Source of the DNA: Alkalicoccobacillus gibsonii
Lineage (GTDB): Bacteria; Bacillota; Bacilli; Bacillales; Bacillaceae_D
Assembly (NCBI RefSeq): GCF_016798245.1
Contig: NZ_JAEUZA010000001.1
Location: 666,221 to 730,220, forward strand
Direction of reading: 5' to 3'
Length of the DNA: 64,000 nucleotides
Shown: one piece after another, positions 33,904 through 41,935 of the stretch
Position numbering within the stretch: the stretch's first letter is position 1
Layout of the letters: each line of letters starts with the position of its first letter
Notes under the pieces: model-generated
What the model was told of the DNA's origin: nothing
What the model saw: only the letters and a program-made list of their open reading frames with translations
The model's database searches: none
Translations under genes and position numbers: made by a program

Positions 33904-34224
33904 GTGGCAGTAAGTATTCCAAAGTTAAAAAAACACTTAATGAATCTAATTGATACAGATAATTTAACAGAAGTCGATAAAGTTGAACGCTATATAGACC
34001 TCGTACAATCCTTCCGCAAAATATCGAAAACCATATCTGATGAAGGTGAAACAGTAACCACTATAAATGCTTCACAATCTTTCACTAAAGCACACCCTCT
34101 AATTACTGAGCGCTCAAAAGTTAACGCCTCCCTGATTGCTCTTGAGAAAGCCTTCCAATTTAAACCCCAACCAACAGCTAATAACGCTAATACCTCTACT
34201 TATAAAGAGAGTGATCTAGTGTGA
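33904..34224 (+). CDS. terS: Terminase small subunit, P27 family
   Basis: A 106-residue protein with the P27 pattern: EVDKVERYIDLVQSFRKISKTISDEGETVTTINASQSFTKAHPLITERSKVNASLIALEKAF. It recognises phage DNA ends and feeds them to TerL. GTG at 33904 is chosen because AGGAGG lies 7 nt upstream. The end overlaps terL by 4 nt (GTGA). Confidence 0.9.
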   Translation: MAVSIPKLKKHLMNLIDTDNLTEVDKVERYIDLVQSFRKISKTISDEGETVTTINASQSFTKAHPLITERSKVNASLIALEKAFQFKPQPTANNANTSTYKESDLV

Positions 34225-35888
34225 TTAAACAAAAATACGTAGATGAATACATCAATCTCTATAGAACAGGCAAGGTTAAGTTTAATAAGGAACGTATAAT
34301 GCTAATTGAATACCTCGAACGTGATGTATTAAGTCGAGATGATTTATATTTCAATGATGAAATGATTGAAAACTGTATCAAATTCGGTGAGAAATGGTAC
34401 TTTCCTCTACAGCCTTTTCAAAAATTCCTCATAGCCTTTGTATTCCTACATTATAAAAACAATAATCGCAACTTCTATCGTAAATTCCTTTGGATGCTAG
34501 GTAGGGGTGGAGGTAAGAACGGCTTACTATCAGTGCTAATTCATTTCTTAATCTCAGAATTACATGGTATACCCAATTACCATGTATCAATCATTGCGAA
34601 CAGTGAAGAACAAGCTAAAACCTCTCCCGACGAAGTTCATAATACGATAAAAAATAATGAAGTCCTCCAAAATGCTTTTAAGACAACCCTCACACAAACT
34701 ATATCCAAGAAAACTAATTCTTATATTAAATATAGAACTTCGAATGGCGACACAAAAGACGGCCTTAGAGACGGAATGGTCGGATTTGATGAGGTTCACC
34801 GCTATGAAACTAATAAAGATGTAAGAGTGCATATCTCAGGTCTTGGTAAAAAACCGAATCCAAGAGAATTCTATATTGGAACAGATGGTTATGTGCGTGA
34901 AGGATTCCTAGACTCACTTAAAGACAAAGCTATGAAAGTATTAAAAGGAAAAGCTAGAGCCAATGCCATTTTTCCGTTTATGTGCAAATTGAATGAAGAG
35001 ACTGAAATGGACGAACCTGAAAATTGGGAGCTTGCTAATCCTATGCTCTCGCTGCCTTTAAGTGAATATGCTCAAGGACTCTACGACACAATCTATGAAG
35101 AATACGAAGATTTAGAGGACGATCCAAGTAACAGACAAGAATTCCTAACTAAGCGTATGAATCTTCCTGTCGTTGATTTAGAGGTATCTGTAGCCAACGA
35201 AGAAGAAATTATGGCCACGAATCGAGAGCTTCCTAACTTAAAAGGAAGGGAAGCTATAGGTGCGATAGATTTCGCCTCCATACGCGACATGGCCAGCGTG
35301 GGCATGTTATTCCGTGATGCTGAAACTTATTACTTCATAACTCACGCTTTTATTCGTAAAGAGACTGCTGATAAATATTACGGATATTCCAGAAAATCCA
35401 ATGATGTAAACAAGGAGAAATTTGCACCAATTAAAGAATGGGAAGAGCAAGGATTATTGACAGTTATAGACGAGCCTAGTATCAATCCTCAACACATTGT
35501 TGATTGGTTTACTGAAAAGTCAAAGGAATACTCCATTAAAAAGATTGTTGGAGATAACTTTAGACTTGAGAGTATAAAAAGACCGTTAGAGGATGTTGGT
35601 TTTGAAGTAGAGGTGATTAGAAGATCTAGTTCTGCTGGAAGTCTATTAGACACAAGGCTTTCAATTGGATTCGCACACAAGAACTTTGTATGGGGAGACA
35701 ACCCATTGTTACGTTGGTGTACTCGTAACGTAAAAGTCAGAACAAAATCAGACGGAAACAGGGTCTATGAAAAGAAAGATCCATTTAGAAGAAAAACCGA
35801 TAGCTTCCATTGCTTTATTCATGCCTTATGGAGAGCTGATGATTTAGCCGGTGTGAGCAGTGATTGGTTTGATGATATGGATTGGTAA
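34221..35888 (+). CDS. terL: Terminase large subunit
   Basis: A 555-residue Terminase_1 family packaging motor. The N-terminal ATPase has Walker A LGRGGGKNG (about 93-101) and Walker B VGFDEVH (about 186-192). The C-terminal RNase H-like nuclease has GAIDFASIRDMAS (first metal Asp), IVGDNFR and the late Asp region KTDSFHCFIHALWRAD. It cuts concatemers and packages DNA through the portal. It is translationally coupled to TerS. Confidence 0.95.
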   Translation: MIKQKYVDEYINLYRTGKVKFNKERIMLIEYLERDVLSRDDLYFNDEMIENCIKFGEKWYFPLQPFQKFLIAFVFLHYKNNNRNFYRKFLWMLGRGGGKNGLLSVLIHFLISELHGIPNYHVSIIANSEEQAKTSPDEVHNTIKNNEVLQNAFKTTLTQTISKKTNSYIKYRTSNGDTKDGLRDGMVGFDEVHRYETNKDVRVHISGLGKKPNPREFYIGTDGYVREGFLDSLKDKAMKVLKGKARANAIFPFMCKLNEETEMDEPENWELANPMLSLPLSEYAQGLYDTIYEEYEDLEDDPSNRQEFLTKRMNLPVVDLEVSVANEEEIMATNRELPNLKGREAIGAIDFASIRDMASVGMLFRDAETYYFITHAFIRKETADKYYGYSRKSNDVNKEKFAPIKEWEEQGLLTVIDEPSINPQHIVDWFTEKSKEYSIKKIVGDNFRLESIKRPLEDVGFEVEVIRRSSSAGSLLDTRLSIGFAHKNFVWGDNPLLRWCTRNVKVRTKSDGNRVYEKKDPFRRKTDSFHCFIHALWRADDLAGVSSDWFDDMDW

Positions 35889-35901
35889 AGGAGGTGAAAA
35901 A

Positions 35902-37050
35902 TTGGGGTTATTTGATTGGATAAAAAAAGATAGTGAAATTGAGGATATTATTGACGATCCTGACCTATACGCAAGTCCCTCTCAAAAAGCATATTTAAAA
36001 AGATTAGCCATTGAAACTTGTATTGGTTTAATTGGTCGTACAATAAGTCAAGCAAATTTTGAAGTACATAAAAATGACAAGCTTTTAAAAAATGAAATGT
36101 ACTATCGCTTCAATGTTAGACCTAATCGCAATGAATCAGCAGCTTTATTTTGGCAAAGAGTAGCTAGGAAACTGGTACATGAAAATGAGTGTTTGATTGT
36201 TTTTGGCGATAACAAAGAAATGCTTATTGCTGACACATTTACAAAAAAGGAGTTTGCAGTTTTTGATTATATTTTCTCTGATGTTGTAGTTAAGGATTTT
36301 GAATTTAAAAGAAACTTTGAAAACAATGAAGTCCTATATATCAAAAATTCAAATGCTAAACTTGCCGCTCTCATGGAGGAGCTTTTTGCTGATTATGGAG
36401 ATTTATTTGGTAGGATGCTTGATTTCCAAAAATTCAAAAATCAGATTAGAGCAGTTGTAAATATTGAGAGCCTAGAGGGTACTCCTGAAGAAAAGCGTAA
36501 AAAAGTATCTAACCATATTAACAAGCTTTATAGCACCTTTAGAAAAAATGTCTTTGCTATTGCACCTCAACATAAGGGATATAACTATGTAGAAGAGCAA
36601 CAATCAACAGGAACTAATATAAGCGTAGACGAGATCAACAAAGTGACTAATGGGTATTATACTCACCTAGCTAATGCTTTAGGAATACCTATGGGTTTGC
36701 TCAGAGGCGATATAGTAGATGTTGAAAAAATCACAAGGAATTATATGGTTTATTGTATTAAGCCTATCACTCGTAAAATCGCTGATGAAATTAACTACAA
36801 GATGATTGAGCAAGATGATTTTCTTAAAAATGGACACAGAGTCGAAATCAGAAATGTTTCTTATAGTACTATCTTTGATTTGGCTACAAGTATCGATAAG
36901 TTAATTGCTTCAAGTGCTTTCAACCCAGACGAGATAAGAGTGGAATTAGGCTATGAAGAAAGTGGAGATCCTGAAATGAAAAAGCACAGAATCACCAAGA
37001 ATTATGAAACTGTTAATAGTAATTCAGATTCTACGAAGGGAGGTGAGTAA
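35902..37050 (+). CDS. HK97-family portal protein
   Basis: A 382-residue portal that forms the dodecameric DNA gate at one capsid vertex. Family blocks visible are KRLAIETCIGLIGRTISQANFEV, YYRFNVRPNRNESAALFWQRVARKLVHENECLIV, YYTHLANALGIPMGLLRGD and FNPDEIRVELGYEESGDPEMKKHRITKNYE. TTG at 35902 is the start, because the near-perfect AAAGGAGGTG sits just upstream; the frame runs further back through TerL's end. The stop is adjacent to the protease start. Confidence 0.93.
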   Translation: MGLFDWIKKDSEIEDIIDDPDLYASPSQKAYLKRLAIETCIGLIGRTISQANFEVHKNDKLLKNEMYYRFNVRPNRNESAALFWQRVARKLVHENECLIVFGDNKEMLIADTFTKKEFAVFDYIFSDVVVKDFEFKRNFENNEVLYIKNSNAKLAALMEELFADYGDLFGRMLDFQKFKNQIRAVVNIESLEGTPEEKRKKVSNHINKLYSTFRKNVFAIAPQHKGYNYVEEQQSTGTNISVDEINKVTNGYYTHLANALGIPMGLLRGDIVDVEKITRNYMVYCIKPITRKIADEINYKMIEQDDFLKNGHRVEIRNVSYSTIFDLATSIDKLIASSAFNPDEIRVELGYEESGDPEMKKHRITKNYETVNSNSDSTKGGE

Positions 37051-37809
37051 ATGTCAAACGAGCTTAAAAAGCAAATCTTGAGCATGATGAGTAAGAAAAC
37101 AGATATCCGTTTTGAGGTATCTGCCGAAAAAGAAAAAGAAGCAAAATTATATATTTATGGCCCCATTGGAAGCTATTTTAATGAGAATAATGGTGACGAT
37201 GTAAGACGTAAGCTAGAGAATACTGACGCTGAAACAATTCATGTGCATATCAGTTCTCCCGGAGGTTCTGCCTTTGAAGGAGTAACTGTGATGAATCTTC
37301 TTAAGAATCATAAGGCAAAGGTTATCGTTCACATTGACGGAATGGCAGCAAGTGCAGCTAGTGTTATCGCTATGGCAGGTGATGAAATCCGTATGCCTGC
37401 AAATAGTATCATGATGATTCACCGAGCATCGACAATTGAATGGGGAAATGCTGCTAATTTTGAAAAGACGGCCAAGGACTTACGTAAGATTGATTCCGCA
37501 TTAGCTGCATCTTATAAGAATCGTTTTGTTGGTGAAGAGGGTGAGCTTGAACAGTTATTAGATGAAGAAACATACCTAACTGCAGAGGAAGCTGTTGCAT
37601 TTGGTTTAGCTGATATTATAAGCGAAGAAATTGAAGTACCTGAACTGGAGGATAATGAATCTGATGAGGGTGAAGGTGTATTTGAAAACTCTAAAGATAA
37701 ATTGTTAGCGAAATATAACACAAATAAAACTATCGACAATAAAGAGATTAAGCCTGAGCAGGAAGAGAAACCGGCTCACAAAATGGCTAATCTTTTTTTA
37801 AATTGGTAA
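37051..37809 (+). CDS. ClpP-like head maturation protease
   Basis: A 252-residue ClpP-fold serine protease. Catalytic Ser101 is in GMAASAAS and His124 in MMIHRAST, with the conserved HISSPGGSAFEGVTVMNLL oxyanion strand. The C-terminal 60 residues are acidic and probably act as a scaffold or are removed. It processes the capsid precursor during prohead assembly. The start directly follows the portal stop. Confidence 0.93.
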   Translation: MSNELKKQILSMMSKKTDIRFEVSAEKEKEAKLYIYGPIGSYFNENNGDDVRRKLENTDAETIHVHISSPGGSAFEGVTVMNLLKNHKAKVIVHIDGMAASAASVIAMAGDEIRMPANSIMMIHRASTIEWGNAANFEKTAKDLRKIDSALAASYKNRFVGEEGELEQLLDEETYLTAEEAVAFGLADIISEEIEVPELEDNESDEGEGVFENSKDKLLAKYNTNKTIDNKEIKPEQEEKPAHKMANLFLNW

Positions 37810-37841
37810 ACAAAACAAACATTAAAGGAGAAATTTAAACT

Positions 37842-39002
37842 ATGCCAAAAATTACATTTTCAAATCTTGAGGAAAAGAAAGTAGCATTTGCAGAAGCATA
37901 TGCTGGTGATGATCAAGCACTACAAGCAAAAGCAATGACAGAAATGGTAGAGGCAATGTCGGCTCAAGCTACTAAAGAAGCCAATAACGCATTTAATGCA
38001 CAAATGGCTGACCGAGCAGTATTACAGGGACGTGGACATAATATCCTAACTTCTGAGGAACGTGAATTTTTCAATGCTGCAATTGAAGAAGGTGGGTTCA
38101 AGTCTAAGACTACTCTTCCAGTAACTACTCAAGAGCGTATCTTCGAAGATCTAGTACAAGAGCATCCATTACTGTCTCAGTTAGGGTTGCAAAACCTCGG
38201 TGCGGTAACAGAATTTATTTATGGTGATCCTGAAGGTATGGCAGTATGGGGAGAACTATTCGGGGATATTCAAGGTCAGTTAAATGCAACGTTCCGCAAA
38301 GAGAAAATCGAACAGCTTAAATTGACTGCTTTCATCCCAATCTCTAACGATATGCTTAACTTGGGGCCTGAATGGATCGAACGTTATGTAACAGCAATGA
38401 TTAAAGAAGCAATGGCTGTAGGTCTTGAACGTGGTATTGTGGCTGGTAATGGTAAGAATGAACCAATCGGCTTACTAAAAGATTTAGACGCACCAGTAGT
38501 CCAAGGTGAATATGCAGATAAGGAATCTGCTGGAACACTTACTTTTAAACCGGGTCGCACAACTATTAACGAGCTTAAAGGCGTAGTTGAGAAGCTATCT
38601 ACTCGTCCGGGCAAAGACGGTAAAGATAAAGTACATAATGTATCAGGTAAAGTATTGATGATTGTAAACCCATTTGATAGCTTCGGCATTCAAGCAAATT
38701 CTACAATTCAAAACAGTGCTGGTCAGTATGTACAAAGCTTGCCTTTCAACCCGACTACTACTACGTCTGCGTTTGTACCAAAAGGTAAAGTAGCATTTGC
38801 GGTTAAAGATCGATACATCGGTGCAACAGGTGGAGTGATGTCTATTAATAAATACGATCAAACACTTGCTATGGAAGATGCTACTTTGTATATTGCTAGA
38901 CAGTATGCAACTGGTAAGCCAGTGGACAATTATGCTGTACAAGTTTACGACCTTGACTTAGATGGTTCTGACCAAGAAACTACTCAACCTGAAGGTGCTT
39001 AA
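37842..39002 (+). CDS. Major capsid protein, HK97 fold
   Basis: A 386-residue HK97-type capsid protein. The N-terminal 80-90 residues (EEKKVAFAEAYAGDDQALQAKAMTEMVEAMS) are a helical delta domain likely cut by the protease. The shell domain has TTLPVTTQERIFEDLVQEHPLLSQLG, LKLTAFIPISNDMLNLGPEWIERYVTAMIKEAMAVGLERGIVAGNG and the C-terminal PVDNYAVQVYDL. AAAGGAG precedes the ATG. Confidence 0.94.
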   Translation: MPKITFSNLEEKKVAFAEAYAGDDQALQAKAMTEMVEAMSAQATKEANNAFNAQMADRAVLQGRGHNILTSEEREFFNAAIEEGGFKSKTTLPVTTQERIFEDLVQEHPLLSQLGLQNLGAVTEFIYGDPEGMAVWGELFGDIQGQLNATFRKEKIEQLKLTAFIPISNDMLNLGPEWIERYVTAMIKEAMAVGLERGIVAGNGKNEPIGLLKDLDAPVVQGEYADKESAGTLTFKPGRTTINELKGVVEKLSTRPGKDGKDKVHNVSGKVLMIVNPFDSFGIQANSTIQNSAGQYVQSLPFNPTTTTSAFVPKGKVAFAVKDRYIGATGGVMSINKYDQTLAMEDATLYIARQYATGKPVDNYAVQVYDLDLDGSDQETTQPEGA

Positions 39003-39004
39003 TC

Positions 39005-39301
39005 ATGCAATCCGTGACTGATGAAGTCTTGGAGCAATTTAAATCCTACATGAAAATTACACATGGCTCAGAGGATAATAGTCTAAAAAGGCTCTTATTC
39101 TCTAGTTATTTAAGGATTAAAGATTTGTGTGGTGATTTCAGCCTTGATGAAGAAGGGATAGGTAAAGATTTAGTTTTTGGTCGAGCAAGGTACATGTATA
39201 ACGATGCGTTAGAGTATTTTGAGCCGAACTTCTTAACTTTAATTAATGGATTTGCTCTTTCTAATCTACCTGATGAGGTGATTAAAGATGAGGAAGTTTG
39301 A
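39005..39301 (+). CDS. Head-tail connector protein (gp6-like adaptor)
   Basis: A 98-residue helical protein right after the capsid gene, of the HK97 gp6/SPP1 gp15 type (DEVLEQFKSYMKI..EDNSLKRLLFSSYLRIKDLCGDF). It would form the ring beneath the portal. The next gene overlaps its end by 14 nt. Confidence 0.78.
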   Translation: MQSVTDEVLEQFKSYMKITHGSEDNSLKRLLFSSYLRIKDLCGDFSLDEEGIGKDLVFGRARYMYNDALEYFEPNFLTLINGFALSNLPDEVIKDEEV

Positions 39302-39653
39302 GTATAAACCTCCACGTCTCCATAGTGGCGAATTACGTACACCTATCGAGTTTTGGGGAAGCAAACCTAATCCGGGGCCTATGCCGGATAGTACTGAAAC
39401 TAAGGTGTATAGCACATGGGCTAAGGTTGACCAAGTATGGTTGCGTGATCTAGAGACAGCTAAAGCAAATGGTACTTTATCAGATATCACAATCAGCATT
39501 CGAGACCCACAATCTAGCTTTATCCCCTCAAACCTCCATTTAATCTCCATTGATTCCCCTGAATACAAAGGGAAAAAGTACAACATTAAACAGGTTCAAC
39601 CTGACCTCCAAAACAAACAATTCATTTCGATTATTGCACAGGTAAGTAAATAG
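39288..39653 (+). CDS. Head closure protein (SPP1 gp16-like)
   Basis: A 121-residue beta-rich protein of the phage head-tail joining family: LRTPIEFWGSKPNPGPMPDSTETKVYSTWAKVDQVWLRDLETAKANGT and a C-terminal strand pattern FISIIAQVSK. It plugs the connector after packaging. Identity is from motif and position. Confidence 0.78.
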   Translation: MRKFEYKPPRLHSGELRTPIEFWGSKPNPGPMPDSTETKVYSTWAKVDQVWLRDLETAKANGTLSDITISIRDPQSSFIPSNLHLISIDSPEYKGKKYNIKQVQPDLQNKQFISIIAQVSK

Positions 39654-39654
39654 T

Positions 39655-40050
39655 ATGGCTAAAAGCAATGTAAGAGTAACTGGTCAAAAAGAATTGATTG
39701 CAGAGTTAGAGAGGCGCTATGGAAAAGTAGCCATCCAGAAAAAGATTGATGCTGCATTGATTAAGGGTGCCGAAGTATTTAAGAAAGAGCTAGAACGTGA
39801 GTTTACGTCTTGGCAAGACACAGGAGCATCCAAGCTTGAAATAACTATCTCTAAACCTATGGATTACGGTGGGAAGCGAACAGTTAGGATACATTGGAGA
39901 GGAGACAAGGGTCGTTATCGTATTATTCACTTGAATGAGTGGGGTACTGTTAAAAACCCTAATCCTAGAGGTAAGGGAGCAGTGGCTAGAGCAGAAAGAG
40001 CAGGGGCTAAAGCCTACATAAAAGTTATCGCACAAGAGTTAGGAAGATAG
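39655..40050 (+). CDS. HK97 gp10-like tail completion protein
   Basis: A 131-residue basic protein of the HK97-gp10/tail-component family: VRVTGQKELIAELERRYGKVAIQKKIDAALIKGAEVFKKELE, and the C-terminal HLNEWGTVKNPNPRGKGAVARAERAG typical of this group. It acts at the head-tail interface. Confidence 0.82.
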   Translation: MAKSNVRVTGQKELIAELERRYGKVAIQKKIDAALIKGAEVFKKELEREFTSWQDTGASKLEITISKPMDYGGKRTVRIHWRGDKGRYRIIHLNEWGTVKNPNPRGKGAVARAERAGAKAYIKVIAQELGR

Positions 40051-40053
40051 CTA

Positions 40054-40410
40054 ATGAAAATGAAAATTTATGATGCTTTGAAAGCAGACCCTTTTATAGC
40101 TGACAAAGTTAAAAACGAAATTAAGTTTTATGAGTACCCTCCAACTGATGCTATGGAGGGTTTTTATATTGTCGTTGATCCATTAGACGTGCCGATTCCC
40201 GGAACATTTGCTGATAACAGGACTCTCACACGCAATTATCTGTACCAAATTGAAGTATGGGCTTTAGAGCCTGTAGATGATATAGCGGACAGGATTAGTG
40301 ACGTGATGTGGGATCTTGGCTTCGGACAAAGAGGCGGTATTGATGAGTACGACAAAGACACAGCGATATTTAGACAAGCAAGAAGATACGAAGGAACGTT
40401 TTACAAATAA
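40054..40410 (+). CDS. Tail terminator-like protein
   Basis: A 118-residue protein in the tail-terminator position (after gp10, before the major tail protein), with IYDALKADPFIADKVKNEIKFYEYPPTDAMEGFYIVVDPLD and YLYQIEVWALEPVDDIADRISDVMWDLGF, as in Gram-positive siphovirus terminators. It caps the tail tube. Confidence 0.75.
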   Translation: MKMKIYDALKADPFIADKVKNEIKFYEYPPTDAMEGFYIVVDPLDVPIPGTFADNRTLTRNYLYQIEVWALEPVDDIADRISDVMWDLGFGQRGGIDEYDKDTAIFRQARRYEGTFYK

Positions 40411-40436
40411 AAATTAAAATATGGAGTGATTTATAA

Positions 40437-41015
40437 ATGGGTAAAGGTTCAAGCACAGGAGTTACAGAGTTTTACTACCGAAAACACGGAGAGGCTGGAA
40501 TTCCAACTGGAAAAGTTTATCGTGTACCTTTCTTGCAAGATATTACTGTAGAACAAGCAGTAGAAGTATTTAAAGCTTACGGAGACAACCGTACTGCTGA
40601 AGTAGGACAAGCAATTGGAGATATCACAGTTACTTCAACTTTTCACTCGATTGATGATGAGCATAAGGTAAATCTATTTGGTGTGAAAACTCGTGATGGA
40701 ATTACTGTTTATAGCTCAGATGATGTTGCACCTTATGTATCTGTTATTTTTGCTAAGACATACGAGAATGGCGATAAAGAATGGGTAGGTTTATACAAAG
40801 GTATTGCAAGTCGTGGGAATATAGAAGGAAGCACAAAAGAAGGTGGGGGCGGTGAATTCAGCTCTGAAGAAATCTCTTTCTCTTTCATGGAGCGTGAATT
40901 AGATAACGAAACTCTTGCTACCGCTTACGACAAAAAAGGGGAAACTACGAACAAAGAAGCATTATTCGCTGAAGTGTTTGGAGCAGACTTAGAAGACACG
41001 CCTGCAGGAGCTTAG
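40437..41015 (+). CDS. Major tail protein (phi13 type)
   Basis: A 192-residue tube protein of the phi13 family: GVTEFYYRKHGEAGIPTGKVYRVPFLQDITVEQAVEVFKAYGDN, VSVIFAKTYENGDKEWVGLYKG and GGGEFSSEEISFSFMERELDN. It should form hexameric rings of the siphovirus tail tube. The downstream attenuator suggests it is expressed above the later tail genes. Confidence 0.88.
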   Translation: MGKGSSTGVTEFYYRKHGEAGIPTGKVYRVPFLQDITVEQAVEVFKAYGDNRTAEVGQAIGDITVTSTFHSIDDEHKVNLFGVKTRDGITVYSSDDVAPYVSVIFAKTYENGDKEWVGLYKGIASRGNIEGSTKEGGGGEFSSEEISFSFMERELDNETLATAYDKKGETTNKEALFAEVFGADLEDTPAGA

Positions 41016-41016
41016 T

Positions 41017-41235
41017 ATGGCAAAATACATAGTACTTGAAGACTTCACAGATTTAAAAGATAAGAAAAAGGTTTATCGCAAAGGTGACAGATACCCTAAG
41101 CCAGCCAACAAGAAAATTAGTGAGAGTAGAATTGAGCAATTATCTACTTTTAAAAATAAATTGGGTTCGCCTTTGATCAAACTAGTAGAAGAAGAAGACG
41201 TTGAACAATTAGACTTGAATGACATTTTGGAGTAG
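41017..41235 (+). CDS. Small protein between major tail protein and tail chaperone
   Basis: A 72-residue protein (KYIVLEDFTDLKDKKKVYRKGDRYPKPANKKISESRIEQL) of a kind commonly found after major tail genes in Bacillus siphoviruses; its role is unknown. The stop codon lies within the attenuator hairpin. Confidence 0.75.
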   Translation: MAKYIVLEDFTDLKDKKKVYRKGDRYPKPANKKISESRIEQLSTFKNKLGSPLIKLVEEEDVEQLDLNDILE

Positions 41236-41254
41236 GGATTCCCTACTCTTTTTA
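41231..41254 (+). terminator. Partial terminator after the major tail gene
   Basis: AGTAGGG (41231-41237) pairs with CCCTACT (41241-41247) across a 3-nt loop, followed by CTTTTT. The short stem in mid-operon suggests partial termination. Confidence 0.65.
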
Positions 41255-41300
41255 CTATCGAAAACAATAAAACTTACATAAAAGGGAGAATGATTTATTA

Positions 41301-41699
41301 ATGGCAAAGAACATGAAAAGACGCACGATTGAATTGGTTACTGGTGTAAATGGAGACGGACTAGAAACGGTTACTTATGCAACGCCAATCTTCGTTTCAA
41401 CTGAGGTTACTTACGAAGCCTACGATATTACTGAAAGAATTGAAGAACAAGTTAAATTTGAAGAGGGTAAGATCGACAAAGTAGAAGATCCACTCACACA
41501 ACGAGGTATGTTTGAAATGTTAGCAGATTTCACTGTAAAACTTTATGGAGACAAGTTTACTAAGAAGGAATTAATTGCTGGATTACATGCCCCTGAAGCT
41601 TTAATGACACTGCAAGAAAACTTACGTTTTGTTACTCAAGGAGATCAGTCTGAAGAGAATACTCAAATGACAAAAAAGTTTTTGGCGAAGAAGGGTTAA
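41301..41699 (+). CDS. Tail assembly chaperone (gpG-like)
   Basis: A 132-residue product of the zero frame, with the Gram-positive tail chaperone pattern (YDITERIEEQVKFEEGKID, FEMLADFTVKLYGDKFTKKELIAGL). It ends just after a slippery sequence that directs part of the ribosomes into the -1 frame. It helps assemble the tape measure before tube polymerisation. Confidence 0.85.
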   Translation: MAKNMKRRTIELVTGVNGDGLETVTYATPIFVSTEVTYEAYDITERIEEQVKFEEGKIDKVEDPLTQRGMFEMLADFTVKLYGDKFTKKELIAGLHAPEALMTLQENLRFVTQGDQSEENTQMTKKFLAKKG

Positions 41700-41896
41700 C
41701 AGACGAAGACTTTTCTGCTGCCAAACAAAAAGAATATTTAGAAGAAGTTATCTCTCAGCTTATGGAGAACGGCAAAGATATAAATGAAATACTGAATATG
41801 CCTTATAAATTCGTTCTTAAATTGATAGAAAAGAAACATGCACCTAAGCGAGAAACCTCTCTAATATCTACATTTACATTAGCAATCGGACGGTGA
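41301..41896 (+). CDS. Tail assembly chaperone frameshift product (gpGT-like)
   Basis: A classic slippery heptamer A_AAA_AAG (41672-41678) lies in the zero frame (ACA AAA AAG). A -1 shift there continues through 72 further codons (KVFGEEGLTDEDFSAAKQ...LISTFTLAIGR) to TGA at 41894-41896, giving about 198 residues. The -1 extension has no start of its own and lies directly before the tape measure gene, the standard gpG/gpGT layout. The shift is inferred from the sequence; efficiency is unknown. Confidence 0.85.
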
Positions 41897-41935
41897 ATTA
41901 TTCACCGTCTATTTTTTATGGAAAGGAGGAAATAA

